From positions 1 through 64,000 of the forward strand of contig CAVSGS010000014.1 of assembly GCA_963727545.1 (NCBI GenBank): a stretch of DNA of 64,000 nt, read 5' to 3'. Origin of the DNA: Flexifilum sp963727545 (GTDB lineage Bacteria > Chloroflexota > Anaerolineae > Aggregatilineales > Phototrophicaceae). Under the pieces are notes generated by a model, which worked only from the letters and a program-made list of their open reading frames with translations, did not search any database and was not told the origin of the DNA. Positions 45,030-53,582 of this stretch are shown piece after piece. The position numbers and the translations under genes were made by a program. Position 1 is the stretch's first letter, and every line of letters starts with the position of its first letter.

Positions 45030-47019
45030 ATGCAGTCTGGGACATGGTTAGGTTTAAGTCGGAAGGTACACAGCTTGGTGCGCCTCTCCTTTGTGAGTTT
45101 GCTGCTGATGCTCGTCGTGGGCGTGCTTCCTACGCTGGCGCAGGAAGCGGCTTACAGCGATCCACAGGGGCGTTTCACGCTGGCATTGCCGGACGGTTGG
45201 GCAGACGAAAGCACCAACCAATACGGTTTGTTCACCAACGGCGATGCGTCGCTCTATGTCGTCGCCGTGCCTGCTGATGACGTGCAGAACGGCATCACCG
45301 CCGCCCTGAGCGCCGTCGGGCTTGACTTCAGCACCCCGCCGATGCAGACCAGCGAAATCCAGGGAGATCAGCGGCACGTGGACGCAAAATGTGTACGCGG
45401 CTGCCGATGGATCGCTTGCCGCCGTGCTCGCCCAAGTCGACGGCGACACCACCTACGCCCTAATCTTCTATGCGCCGACGATGGCAGCGATGCAGGGTGC
45501 CGCCGCAGCCGATATGCGTCCTATCGTGCAGAGCTTCACGCTGGCGGGTCAGGAAAACATCTTCAGCCAAATCACCGATCTGAGCGATAGCCAGCCGCAG
45601 CCGTTCGACGCCGCGCTGACCGCCGATCTGGAAGCCTACGTCCGCACAGCCCTGAGCCAGATGGGCGGTTCAGCGGCGCAGGTGGCGGTTGTGCAGGACG
45701 GCGAGATTGTCTATTCGGGCAGCTTCGGCACCATCAGCGTCGAGGATGAGACGCCAATCACGGCGGACACGCGCTTCATGATCGGATCGGTGACCAAGCC
45801 GATCAGCGGAACGATGGTCGCTACGCTGGTCGACGACGGTGTGCTGACGTGGGATACACCAGTTGTTGACCTTGTCCCCGGTTTCACGCTGATGGAAACC
45901 GATGTTACGCCGCAGGTCACGGTGCGTCATCTGCTCAGTCACTCGTCCGGCATCATGCTGAATCGCGGCTGGCAGTCGCTGCTGAAGTACACGCCGACCC
46001 AACTGCTCGGCATCATCCCGCAGACACCGCTGCAATTCCAGCCGGGGCAAGGCGCACTCTACAACGACACTGGCTACACCGTCGGCATCTACGCGGCAGT
46101 CGCGGCGGCGGGGCATCCCTATGACGACGCGATCTTCGCCCCATACAGTGATCTCATGCAAACACGCCTGTTCACGCCGCTGGGGATGACGAGGACGACG
46201 CTCGACATCGACACGGCGGTCGCCGACGGGAATTACGCGCTGCCCCACACGCTCGATTACGCGACGGGCGCGATTGTCCCGCAGGGGCTGGAATTTGAAA
46301 GTGCGGTATATCCGACCGCGCCCGCCAGCGCGATCTGGTCGACCGCGACTGACCTCGCTCGATACGTCCAGATGCAGTTGAATCACGGTGTCACAGCGGA
46401 CGGCACGCGCATCGTTTCTGAAGCGAATCTGGAGGAAACATGGACGGCGCAGGTTGATGGCGGCTTCGGTCTGGACTGGTTCGTGGGCGATTACTTCGGG
46501 CAGCGCATGATCTCGCACAACGGCTTGACGATTGGCTATGCGGCAGCCGCTTCATTCCTGCCTGAATCTAATCTGGGCGTAGTCGTGCTGACCAACCGCA
46601 ACGTGCCGGACAACTTCAACAATGCCGTCGTCAAGTACGTCTACGAACTCGCCTTCGGTCTGGAACATCGCGGTGATGTCGAAGCCGAACTGGCGGAAGA
46701 ACAGTTCCGCACCCGCTACGGCGAAATCTGGCAGGGGGCGACCCCGGTCGATGCGGATGCCTCCGCACAGTACCTCGGCACCTACACCAACGGTATTCAG
46801 GTGCAGTACGCTGGCGATGCGCTGGTCATCACGACCGATTACGGCAATATGCCGCTGGTGGCGCTGCCGGGTTCGGGTGAAGGCGCATTCGCCGTAAGCG
46901 GCGCGATGGGCAACTTCCTGATCGCGGCTCAGTTCGTGCCGGGAACAGATGGCGACATGACACTCACGCTCACTTCATCGCTGTACGGCTTGCCGCTCAC
47001 GCTGACGCAAATCGACTAA
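45030..47019 (+). CDS. Secreted PsbP-like domain + beta-lactamase-family serine hydrolase, frameshifted
   Basis: AAGGAAAGAG precedes the ATG. The N-terminal signal peptide and PsbP-like domain (AAYSDPQGRFTLALPDGWAD) match the previous gene. A one-base shift near 45360 moves the frame; the second part starts near SGTWTQNVYAAADG, and MWTQIIYS sits at the same place in the paralogue. The catalytic domain follows: SVTK in MIGSVTKPISG, the Tyr motif YNDTGY, and SHNGLT near the C-terminus, then a beta lipocalin-like tail. Whole protein about 660 residues. It is likely an extracellular peptidase or esterase; the frameshift would abolish it unless it is a sequence error. Confidence 0.82.
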
Positions 47020-47035
47020 CCAAGTACGGATAGAC

Positions 47036-47063
47036 GGGGCGGCTCCGTTCGTTGAGCCGCCCC
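47036..47063 (+). terminator. Strong hairpin before promoter element copy 7
   Basis: A perfect 10-bp stem GGGGCGGCTC/GAGCCGCCCC with an 8-nt loop, 7 bp before the next shared element. It probably insulates the two transcription units. Confidence 0.65.
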
Positions 47064-47070
47064 ACTGGTA

Positions 47071-47131
47071 AATCAACCCCTTCAATACGCCTTTTGGCTA
47101 TCCGCAGTCAACTCGTTTACCGTGTAGAGTG
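47071..47131 (+). promoter_or_regulatory. Shared promoter element, copy 7 (before ABC exporter)
   Basis: AATCAACCCC, ACGCCTTTTGGCTA, second box AGTCAACTC 35 bp on, and TAGAGTG 54 bp after the first base. Confidence 0.86.
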
Positions 47132-47169
47132 CAACTATCGAACGCAAGCGCAAGAGAGGAATTGGACAG

Positions 47170-48135
47170 ATGAACGATAATTCGCTCGTCATCGACACGC
47201 GCGGCTTGACCAAGACTTTCAAAGGAGTCAACGCACTCCAGTCGCTCGACCTGAAAGTGCCCAAGAACTCGATTTTCGGCTTTCTAGGTCCCAACGGCGC
47301 GGGCAAGACGACCACCATCAAGCTCCTGCTGGGGCTGGCACGTCCGACCGGCGGGAGCGCCACAGTCTTCGGGCTAGATACCGTGCGCGACAGTGTAGCC
47401 ATCCGGGAGCGTGTCGGCTATCTGGCGCAGGACCCACACTACTATGAGAACATGACCGCGCGCGAGACCCTGCGCTACACCGCCGAATATTTCTACAGCG
47501 GACCAGCCAGTGCAATTGAAGAACGCATCAACGATACGTTGGAACTGGTTGGGCTTTCCGACAAGGCAGACCGCCCGACGAAGGGATTCTCTGGTGGCGA
47601 ACGCCAGCGGTTGGGCATCGCCCAAGCACAGATCAACTACCCTGACCTGCTGATCCTCGACGAGCCAGCCGCTTCCCTTGATCCGATGGGGCGTCACGAT
47701 GTGCTGGACGTGATGGAGCGACTCCGCAAGCACACAACGATCTTCTATTCCACGCACATCCTGAGTGATGTGCAGCGGGTAAGCGATACCGTTGCGATCC
47801 TAGATCGTGGCGAACTGATCGCGCAGGCTCCGATAGATGAACTCCTAGGAAGCAGCAGCGGTGGCGTTTATTCAGTCGTCGTCAAAGGCGATGCGGAGGC
47901 TCTGCGACTGCGCCTTTCCAACCAGCCCTGGGTATCGAGCGTGAACATGAAATCCGATGCTAACGGGTACATCGCTACGCAGATCAGCGTGACCGATGAA
48001 GCCATCGCTGAGGCAGCGTTAGCGCCTCTTATTGTCGAACCGGGTGACGTGATATTAGTCGAATATGGTCGTCAGAAACAAGACCTCGAACAGGTCTTTA
48101 TACATATCGTGGAGGGACATCACAATGGCAGCTAA
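47170..48135 (+). CDS. ABC-2 type exporter, ATP-binding subunit
   Basis: 321 residues. Walker A GPNGAGKTT, Q-loop GYLAQDPHYYENMTARE, signature FSGGERQRLGIAQA, Walker B LLILDEPAASLDP and switch His in YSTHILSD. The C-terminal 90 residues are the DUF4162-type extension of multidrug/antibiotic exporter ATPases (CcmA/YxlF type). The stop overlaps the start of the permease gene by 11 bp. It is the first gene after promoter copy 7. Antimicrobial or lipid export is plausible but not shown. Confidence 0.92.
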   Translation: MNDNSLVIDTRGLTKTFKGVNALQSLDLKVPKNSIFGFLGPNGAGKTTTIKLLLGLARPTGGSATVFGLDTVRDSVAIRERVGYLAQDPHYYENMTARETLRYTAEYFYSGPASAIEERINDTLELVGLSDKADRPTKGFSGGERQRLGIAQAQINYPDLLILDEPAASLDPMGRHDVLDVMERLRKHTTIFYSTHILSDVQRVSDTVAILDRGELIAQAPIDELLGSSSGGVYSVVVKGDAEALRLRLSNQPWVSSVNMKSDANGYIATQISVTDEAIAEAALAPLIVEPGDVILVEYGRQKQDLEQVFIHIVEGHHNGS

Positions 48136-48982
48136 TCAAGCCTTACAACGGCGGCGGGAACCCGCCTGGCGCAAGGGCTTCGTCAATATGCTCCGCAAAG
48201 AAAATCGCGATTGGTGGCGTACCCGCCGCTGGTGGATTCACCTCATCATCTGGCTGGTACTACTGAATCTGGCAATAGCCGCACCGCTGTGGCTCCAGAA
48301 TACTGCGCCGCCGACCAGCACGAACATCACCGAAGAACGGCGTCAGCAAATCATTGAAGGCAACCGCCTAGAAAACCGTGTCCAAAACGGTGTGAGAACA
48401 TTCATTGATATGAGCGCTCTGGCATTGTTAATCGGTGTCGTGCTGGTCATGCAAAACGCCATCATTGATGAGAAGCAGACCGGCACAGGCGCATGGATTC
48501 TGTCCAAACCTGTCGCCCGCAGTAGTTTCATTCTGGCTAAGTTCATCGCCAATGCGGCAGCGCTGATCGTTCTCGCGGTTGTTATTCAGTGGGTGCTGGC
48601 TTATGTCCAGATTTCACTTGCCTTCGCAAACGCACAACCAGTTTTGCCCTATCTACTCGGCATGAGTCTGATTGCGCTCAACCTGCTGTTCTGGCTGGCT
48701 CTGACGCTGATGCTCGGCACGCTGTTCAGCAACCGCGCGGTGATTGTTGCCGTTCCACTAGGGGTTCTCTTTTTGATGTTGTATCTGACTTCAAACCTAC
48801 CGGCGCTGCTCGATTTGATGCCAATCGCCTTCATCGTGGATATGCCAGATCATCACTCCCTAGTTCAGTTAGCGATACAAGGGCAACCTCTGCAATCGGT
48901 AACGCCCATCTTCATGACAGTGGTGTGGGTGGTGGTATTCGTTGGTGTCGCCATATGGCGCTTCGGGCGCGAGGAATTCTAG
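48125..48982 (+). CDS. ABC-2 type exporter, permease subunit
   Basis: 285 residues from the ATG at 48125 (GGAGGG upstream), overlapping the ATPase gene. Six transmembrane helices with a large loop between the first two, as in ABC-2 permeases: RRWWIHLIIWLVLLNLAIA, then ALALLIGVVLVMQNAIIDEKQTGT (the conserved helix-2 turn), then ARSSFILAKFIANAAALIVL. Partner of the ATPase directly upstream. Confidence 0.88.
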   Translation: MAANQALQRRREPAWRKGFVNMLRKENRDWWRTRRWWIHLIIWLVLLNLAIAAPLWLQNTAPPTSTNITEERRQQIIEGNRLENRVQNGVRTFIDMSALALLIGVVLVMQNAIIDEKQTGTGAWILSKPVARSSFILAKFIANAAALIVLAVVIQWVLAYVQISLAFANAQPVLPYLLGMSLIALNLLFWLALTLMLGTLFSNRAVIVAVPLGVLFLMLYLTSNLPALLDLMPIAFIVDMPDHHSLVQLAIQGQPLQSVTPIFMTVVWVVVFVGVAIWRFGREEF

Positions 48983-49053
48983 CGCTTTTTCAGGGATGGT
49001 GGGCAATCACTGTCAGCAAAGGGTTGAGGGAGCAGTTCGCTGTCCCTCCAACA

Positions 49054-49114
49054 AATCAATCCCTGAAATACGCCTTTCGGCTACCCATCCTAAGCGCTTC
49101 GATCCCTTAGAGTG
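49054..49114 (+). promoter_or_regulatory. Shared promoter element, copy 8 (before serine hydrolase)
   Basis: AATCAATCCC, then ACGCCTTTCGGCTA, a lost second box, and TAGAGTG 54 bp after the first base. It is preceded by the hairpin GAGGGAGCAG/CTGTCCCTC at 49026-49048. Confidence 0.83.
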
Positions 49115-49214
49115 ACTTTATCCACAAGCTCAAGGTCTGCAAGTAAGGAAGGCTATTAGCTTTGCTCACTTCAAATCCAGTCCAACCCAATTCAATCACT
49201 GAAAGGACAAAATC

Positions 49215-50798
49215 ATGAAACGCGCACTGTTGGTTTTCTGCATGGTGATGATGTTATTGCCGGGAATGCAAATTGTGGCACAGAACACCGATGATCCAAT
49301 TCGTCTGGTTGGCTCCACGCCGCGCGACTTCGATGATGCCATGTTAGCGGATCTGAATGCATATATTGGAGATGCGGTTGAACGCTATGGTATCGTCGGC
49401 GCGTCGGTTGCCGTCGTCCAACACGGTCACGTGATCTTCACACATGGTTTTGGTACAACTGAACTCAATGGGGGAAGACCAGTCGATTCGCAAACGCTGT
49501 TTATGATTGGGTCAATCACCAAGTCAATGACCTCATTGGTGCTGGCGACCGAGGTCGATCAAGGACTGCTTACCTGGGACACCCCGGTGACGGATGTACT
49601 GCCCATGTTCGCCCTGTCCGATCCGGCAGTGACTCCAAAGATTCGCGTGCGCGATCTGCTGAATATGACCAGCGGCGTCGCGCCTTACGATATGGTGTCG
49701 CTGTTGAAGGATTTCTCACCGGTAGACATGATGCACTACGTCGCTGGCATTCCGCTGCTGGCGCAGCCGGGTGCCGAATACCACTACAACAATTTCATGG
49801 TATCTCTGGGTGGTCTAGCGGCTGCTAAAGCAAGCGGTGAAGTGAATGATGACACGCTCGAGAATACGTACTTTGACCTCGTTCAGCAGCGCGTTTTCGA
49901 TCCGTTGAAGATGACAGCGTCCACGTTTGACTTCGGCTCAGCAATAGCACAAGAAAATCACGCCGCGTCTCATTCGATTGACATTTTCACCGGTGAAACG
50001 GTGGCTGTTCCCCTTAATCTGGAACGCTTTGCTGGTTCGGTTGCGCCGGCAGGGGCAGTCTGGTCGAATGCAGAGGACATGGCACGTTACTTAGCTATGC
50101 AGCAAACACGCGGCTTAGCCCCGGATGGCAGCCGCATTGTATCGGAAGAAAACTTGCTGGCGACACAGAGTGTTGAATTCGCCTTTCCAGATGGAAGTCG
50201 TGCTTATGGAATGGGCTGGGATATCGATGATTTTCATGGACTGAAGCATGTATCGCATGGTGGTGCCACACTCGGACAGGTCAGCTATCTTGCTTTCCTG
50301 CCGGATGCCGATCTGGGGATTGTGATTCTTACCAATCATTTTCTGGCGGCCATCACCTTTCGCAATGCTGTGGAGGAGTATATCTACGAACTCGCCTTTG
50401 ACCTTGAACACACTGCCGATGCCCATTACTACGGTTTGCATGAGGAATTTCTTCGCCAACTTTCACAGGCACGCGATATGTTCCCGGTGCGTCCCATCAC
50501 AGCAGATGAGGCGGCCGACTTTGTCGGCACCTATGAGCCGGGTGGATCGATTACGATCAATGATGCCGGGGAACTGTTATTGCAGACGGCGTTTGACGAA
50601 CCGATTCATTTTCTGGCAGTAGATGGTGAAGAGGGCACATTTATCGGTACAGGCGCGATGAGCCTTGTCACGCTGCGATTTGAAGTCGATAATTCCGGAC
50701 AGGTCACGGCGCTGCTGTCCACACTCATCGATGATATGCAAGGTACGCCCCCCTCACGGCTGGCGAAAATCGATTTACGGAATGCGCGAGTCAATTGA
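49215..50798 (+). CDS. Secreted beta-lactamase-family serine hydrolase
   Basis: 527 residues; AAAGGAC precedes the ATG. Signal peptide MKRALLVFCMVMMLLPGMQIVAQ. Catalytic residues: SITK in MIGSITKSMTS (near 101), YNN in YHYNNFM (near 192), and HGG in SHGGATLG (near 348). A C-terminal lipocalin-like beta domain (from about 430, VGTYEPGGSITIND) ends it. It is intact and closely related to the frameshifted enzyme at 45030, but lacks the PsbP-like domain. Last member of the shared-promoter block. Confidence 0.88.
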   Translation: MKRALLVFCMVMMLLPGMQIVAQNTDDPIRLVGSTPRDFDDAMLADLNAYIGDAVERYGIVGASVAVVQHGHVIFTHGFGTTELNGGRPVDSQTLFMIGSITKSMTSLVLATEVDQGLLTWDTPVTDVLPMFALSDPAVTPKIRVRDLLNMTSGVAPYDMVSLLKDFSPVDMMHYVAGIPLLAQPGAEYHYNNFMVSLGGLAAAKASGEVNDDTLENTYFDLVQQRVFDPLKMTASTFDFGSAIAQENHAASHSIDIFTGETVAVPLNLERFAGSVAPAGAVWSNAEDMARYLAMQQTRGLAPDGSRIVSEENLLATQSVEFAFPDGSRAYGMGWDIDDFHGLKHVSHGGATLGQVSYLAFLPDADLGIVILTNHFLAAITFRNAVEEYIYELAFDLEHTADAHYYGLHEEFLRQLSQARDMFPVRPITADEAADFVGTYEPGGSITINDAGELLLQTAFDEPIHFLAVDGEEGTFIGTGAMSLVTLRFEVDNSGQVTALLSTLIDDMQGTPPSRLAKIDLRNARVN

Positions 50799-50908
50799 AC
50801 GATTTTATCCCAAAACCAATCTCATCTATCATCTCAATCCTCTGCAAGAACAGAGCAACCCTACAACACCCGGATGGTATTTCCCTCAACCATGAACGGT
50901 ATGTAGGG

Positions 50909-51737
50909 TTTGATCGGTCTGAACAGTTTTTCAACTACTTTCGGAAACAACTGCAACATCGTAGCGGCGCATCATGTCAATCACGTCCAGCGGCTGGATC
51001 GCATAGGTGACGCCATCCATGCCGCGCTTGCGACCGGCATCGTCCAACAGATGCAGGCGCTTGATGATGTGTCCGATCCACTGCGAGTCGCCCATCTTCT
51101 CGACCGGCTGACCAAGCAGACGCGCCACCTTCTCGCGCAGCGCTGCCGCCTTGATCCAGACCATGCTGGTCTGTCCGCGTGTCAGCAGTTCGAGCGCCTG
51201 CAAGACCGCCTCCTCGCGCTCGCTGAGCGCCTTGCCCTGACTGAGCTGCTCATCGGTTTCTGCTGCTGCTGCAAGCGATTGCAGCAGCCCGGTCACCTGC
51301 CCCTGTTCCTCGAAGAATGCCGCCAGCGCAACCAGCGGCGACCAGAGTTCGCTGGAGCGGTTGTGCAGCGTATGGAGCGCCGGGCGCTCAAAATAGTTCG
51401 TATAGAGATGTGGAAACGCCGTCAGCGCCAGCGTGTAAAGCTGGTGGCGAATAGAAGCGCCGTCGAAATCCGGAGGGAAGCAGGGCATTTTCCGGTCAGT
51501 GCGGCGCATCGGGATGGCGATGCAGCGGCTGGCGAGAATGTCCTCCAACCCGGCAATCGCCGCCAGAATCTTTGGAGAATAGACGTATCACATGCGGAGC
51601 AATGAACCCAGAGCATTTCGTCTTGGAACGCATAAGATTCTTGAAAGATTCGTCGAGATGCCTGATTCTGATTATCGTTGCGCTTATTCGGGAATTTGTT
51701 GTCGATCAATCCAGTCAAACCGGTCAGACCGATCAAA
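50909..51737. repeat. 14-bp inverted repeats flanking a gene remnant
   Basis: TTTGATCGGTCTGA at 50909-50922 is the exact reverse complement of TCAGACCGATCAAA at 51724-51737. The pair brackets the primase-like fragment. A related CGGTCTGATC lies just outside at 51755-51764. They could be element ends or regulatory sites; no transposase gene is present. Confidence 0.45.
50931..51600 (-). pseudogene. C-terminal remnant of a DUF3631-like primase/helicase ATPase
   Basis: The minus-strand frame opens after a TGA near 51598 and reads YVYSPKILAAIAGLEDILASRCIAIPMRRT, then about 190 residues to a stop at 50931. The segment 'SPKxLA..GLEDxLASRCIxIPMRR' resembles the end of the ATPase core in plasmid/phage-type DUF3631 or D5-like proteins. 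The remaining sequence is a helical tail with winged-helix-like character (LREKVARLLGQPVEKMGDSQWIGHIIKRL). The N-terminal ATPase part is absent and no start codon with a ribosome site exists. It is therefore a fragment of a mobile-element gene. Confidence 0.6.
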
Positions 51738-51853
51738 ATGACTGACTACTTGAACGGTCTGATCGCTTTGCCGCTGCGTTTCCTGCTAACGGAATCGTAT
51801 AGAGGTATATCGTGATCTGTGTTTCGCGATAATAGAACAGGAAAGGAAACAGG

Positions 51854-52228
51854 CTAGGTGAGCTCGTTGATCCGAAGGTAGTAACCGTTGGGATCAATGA
51901 CACGGAAATCCCGATTTCCCCAAGGACGTTCTGCTAGATGATCAGCAATGGGCCACTTTTCCTGTTGAACGTGGGCATACAATGAATCAAGATCATCAAC
52001 TTCAATCACGATTTCGATGCCTAGACCTGCACGCTCATGGTTTAGTCGTTTCAGCGGATGATCGTCCGGCAATTGTGACTGAGCCTGTAGCGCAATCTGA
52101 ACATCACCCTTACGAAATACCGAGTAACCTTCCAGCTGATAACTTACCTCATCAAAAGCCAATATGCGGGTGTAAAAGTCTCTGGAAGTGGGGACGGACT
52201 CAACAAACAATTCTAGACGTAGTCGCAT
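51854..52228 (-). CDS. VOC-family (glyoxalase/bleomycin-resistance-like) protein
   Basis: 124 residues. Vicinal oxygen chelate fold: RLELFVESVPTSRDFYTRIL at the start, SYQLEGYSVFRKGDVQIAL, then IVIEVDDLDSLYAHV and a C-terminal RDFRVIDPNGYYLRINE with the usual Glu metal ligand. It may bind or modify a small molecule or act as a resistance protein. It lies downstream of a broken VOC fragment on the same strand. Confidence 0.85.
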   Translation of the reverse strand: MRLRLELFVESVPTSRDFYTRILAFDEVSYQLEGYSVFRKGDVQIALQAQSQLPDDHPLKRLNHERAGLGIEIVIEVDDLDSLYAHVQQEKWPIADHLAERPWGNRDFRVIDPNGYYLRINELT

Positions 52229-52246
52229 AGCTTCTCCTATTCTGCT

Positions 52247-52475
52247 TCAATGTGCCGGCATGACCTGAAACAACGCGATCTGCAATCCGTCCGGGGGATT
52301 CGATCCGCACATTCCAGTCATTCGACGGTATCCGGACCAATTCATGAACCAGCTTCGCGCTATATTTCAGCGCATTCTCGAGGGCGAGGTGAGTATCCGG
52401 CACTCGAAAAGCGAAGCGGATCGGTCCACTGACGCGTTGTTCCACTTCAAAGGTGTCGATATGATCTGCAGTGGT
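52247..52475 (-). pseudogene. C-terminal fragment of a VOC-family protein, frameshifted
   Basis: The fragment reads DTFEVEQRVSGPIRFAFRVP, then KLVHELVRIPSNDWNVRIES. An extra base in the C run near 52295 shifts the frame; removing it gives PDGLQIALFQVMPAH-stop, the normal VOC end. The 5' half is missing, so this is a truncated gene next to an intact VOC gene. Confidence 0.55.
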
Positions 52476-52517
52476 TGGGGGGCGATGCGAACTTCATCGC
52501 CCCAATGAGAACGTTTA

Positions 52518-53282
52518 TCATTGGCCCGGTGCGCTCAAATAAGCGGATTCGATGCGAGTATCTGCTGGTGCCGGATTGCTGCGAACACCTCTCACCAGCA
52601 GCCACAGCGCCATGATAAGTTCTACCGGAAAGGCAATCATCACGATCATCTGGAATGTATCGGCATATTCCGCGTAATTGGGCAGGATGAAGGACGCCGT
52701 ATTGTCGACGAGATAGCCCGCAGAGGCAACGATCAATAACACGCCGAGCCATCTGGGAAAGTACCCGGACATGAAAACCAGATAGCCTTGGATGAGGATG
52801 CTCGCCGCGAAGAACATTAGCGCTAGATTGTAGCCGATGCCGTGCGCATTGAAGAACACATAAGCCTGTGCTTGCGCGCTTTCTGTATCCAGCGCGGCTA
52901 TATCCCCATTCAGGAATTGCAGCACGATCAACAGCATGAGCAGGTTGATCCCCAGCGCCGCCGCCTGTGCCAGCCGGAACCCGGCAGACAGCAGCGAGAG
53001 TCCGTGGTTGACCGGTTTCAGCAGATAAAAGAAAGCGACACCGATGGCGACATCCGCCAACACCATAGCAAGATCAGCCATGATGCTGGTGCGGAACAAC
53101 CCTTCCGCGGCGATAACGTTTTCGGCAGTCGCCGCCGGGTCTCCGGAGACGAGCAGGCTTTCGCGGGTCAGTCCACCGAACATTCCGGCGATGATGATAA
53201 TCAGATAAAGTACTCCAGCAATCCGGGCGATCTGGCGCAGGGATAAGGTGTTGGTGGGGTTGCCCATGTTCGTTGCAGGCAT
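52518..53282 (-). CDS. DUF4386-family membrane protein
   Basis: 254 residues with six to seven transmembrane helices. The N-terminus RQIARIAGVLYLIIIIAGMFG and the middle NAHGIGYNLALMFFAASILIQGYLV with YFPRWLGVLL are typical of DUF4386, which has no known function. GGAG precedes the ATG. It lies 38 bp after the small GHLD gene and is likely the third gene of the operon starting at 54824. Confidence 0.85.
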   Translation of the reverse strand: MPATNMGNPTNTLSLRQIARIAGVLYLIIIIAGMFGGLTRESLLVSGDPAATAENVIAAEGLFRTSIMADLAMVLADVAIGVAFFYLLKPVNHGLSLLSAGFRLAQAAALGINLLMLLIVLQFLNGDIAALDTESAQAQAYVFFNAHGIGYNLALMFFAASILIQGYLVFMSGYFPRWLGVLLIVASAGYLVDNTASFILPNYAEYADTFQMIVMIAFPVELIMALWLLVRGVRSNPAPADTRIESAYLSAPGQ

Positions 53283-53320
53283 TTTCTTTTCTCCTCGTTA
53301 GATAGGTGACTCGTTTTGAT

Positions 53321-53557
53321 TTATGCTTCGATACGATTGACTGAGATCAGAGGCAGACCGAGGTCGCGGATTTGCCGCAATAGCCCGTGTAATGCCGCCT
53401 GATCGACTACATGACAGGTTAGTAAGGTAGTGCCGTCGTCTAATGGTGCGACGGTCACGCCGCCGAACCAGTTACTCCACTCACCATCCAGATGGCCCTT
53501 GAGACTGATTTGATAGATCAATGGTTGATCGGGATCTGGCGTTTGTACTTCAGACAT
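53321..53557 (-). CDS. Small 'GHLD' protein of unknown function (paralogue 2)
   Basis: 78 residues from the ATG at 53557; an ATG at 53599 would overlap the upstream gene by 17 bp. Core: YQISLKGHLDGEWSNWFGGV, then LLTCHVVDQAALHGLLRQI, then RDLGLPLISVNRIEA. This is the paralogue of the protein at 41197. It is cytoplasmic by composition. It lies between a secreted hydrolase gene and the DUF4386 gene in the operon read from the second type of LAL promoter. Confidence 0.78.
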   Translation of the reverse strand: MSEVQTPDPDQPLIYQISLKGHLDGEWSNWFGGVTVAPLDDGTTLLTCHVVDQAALHGLLRQIRDLGLPLISVNRIEA

Positions 53558-53582
53558 GATGTTGTGCTCGAAAACAAGCAGG

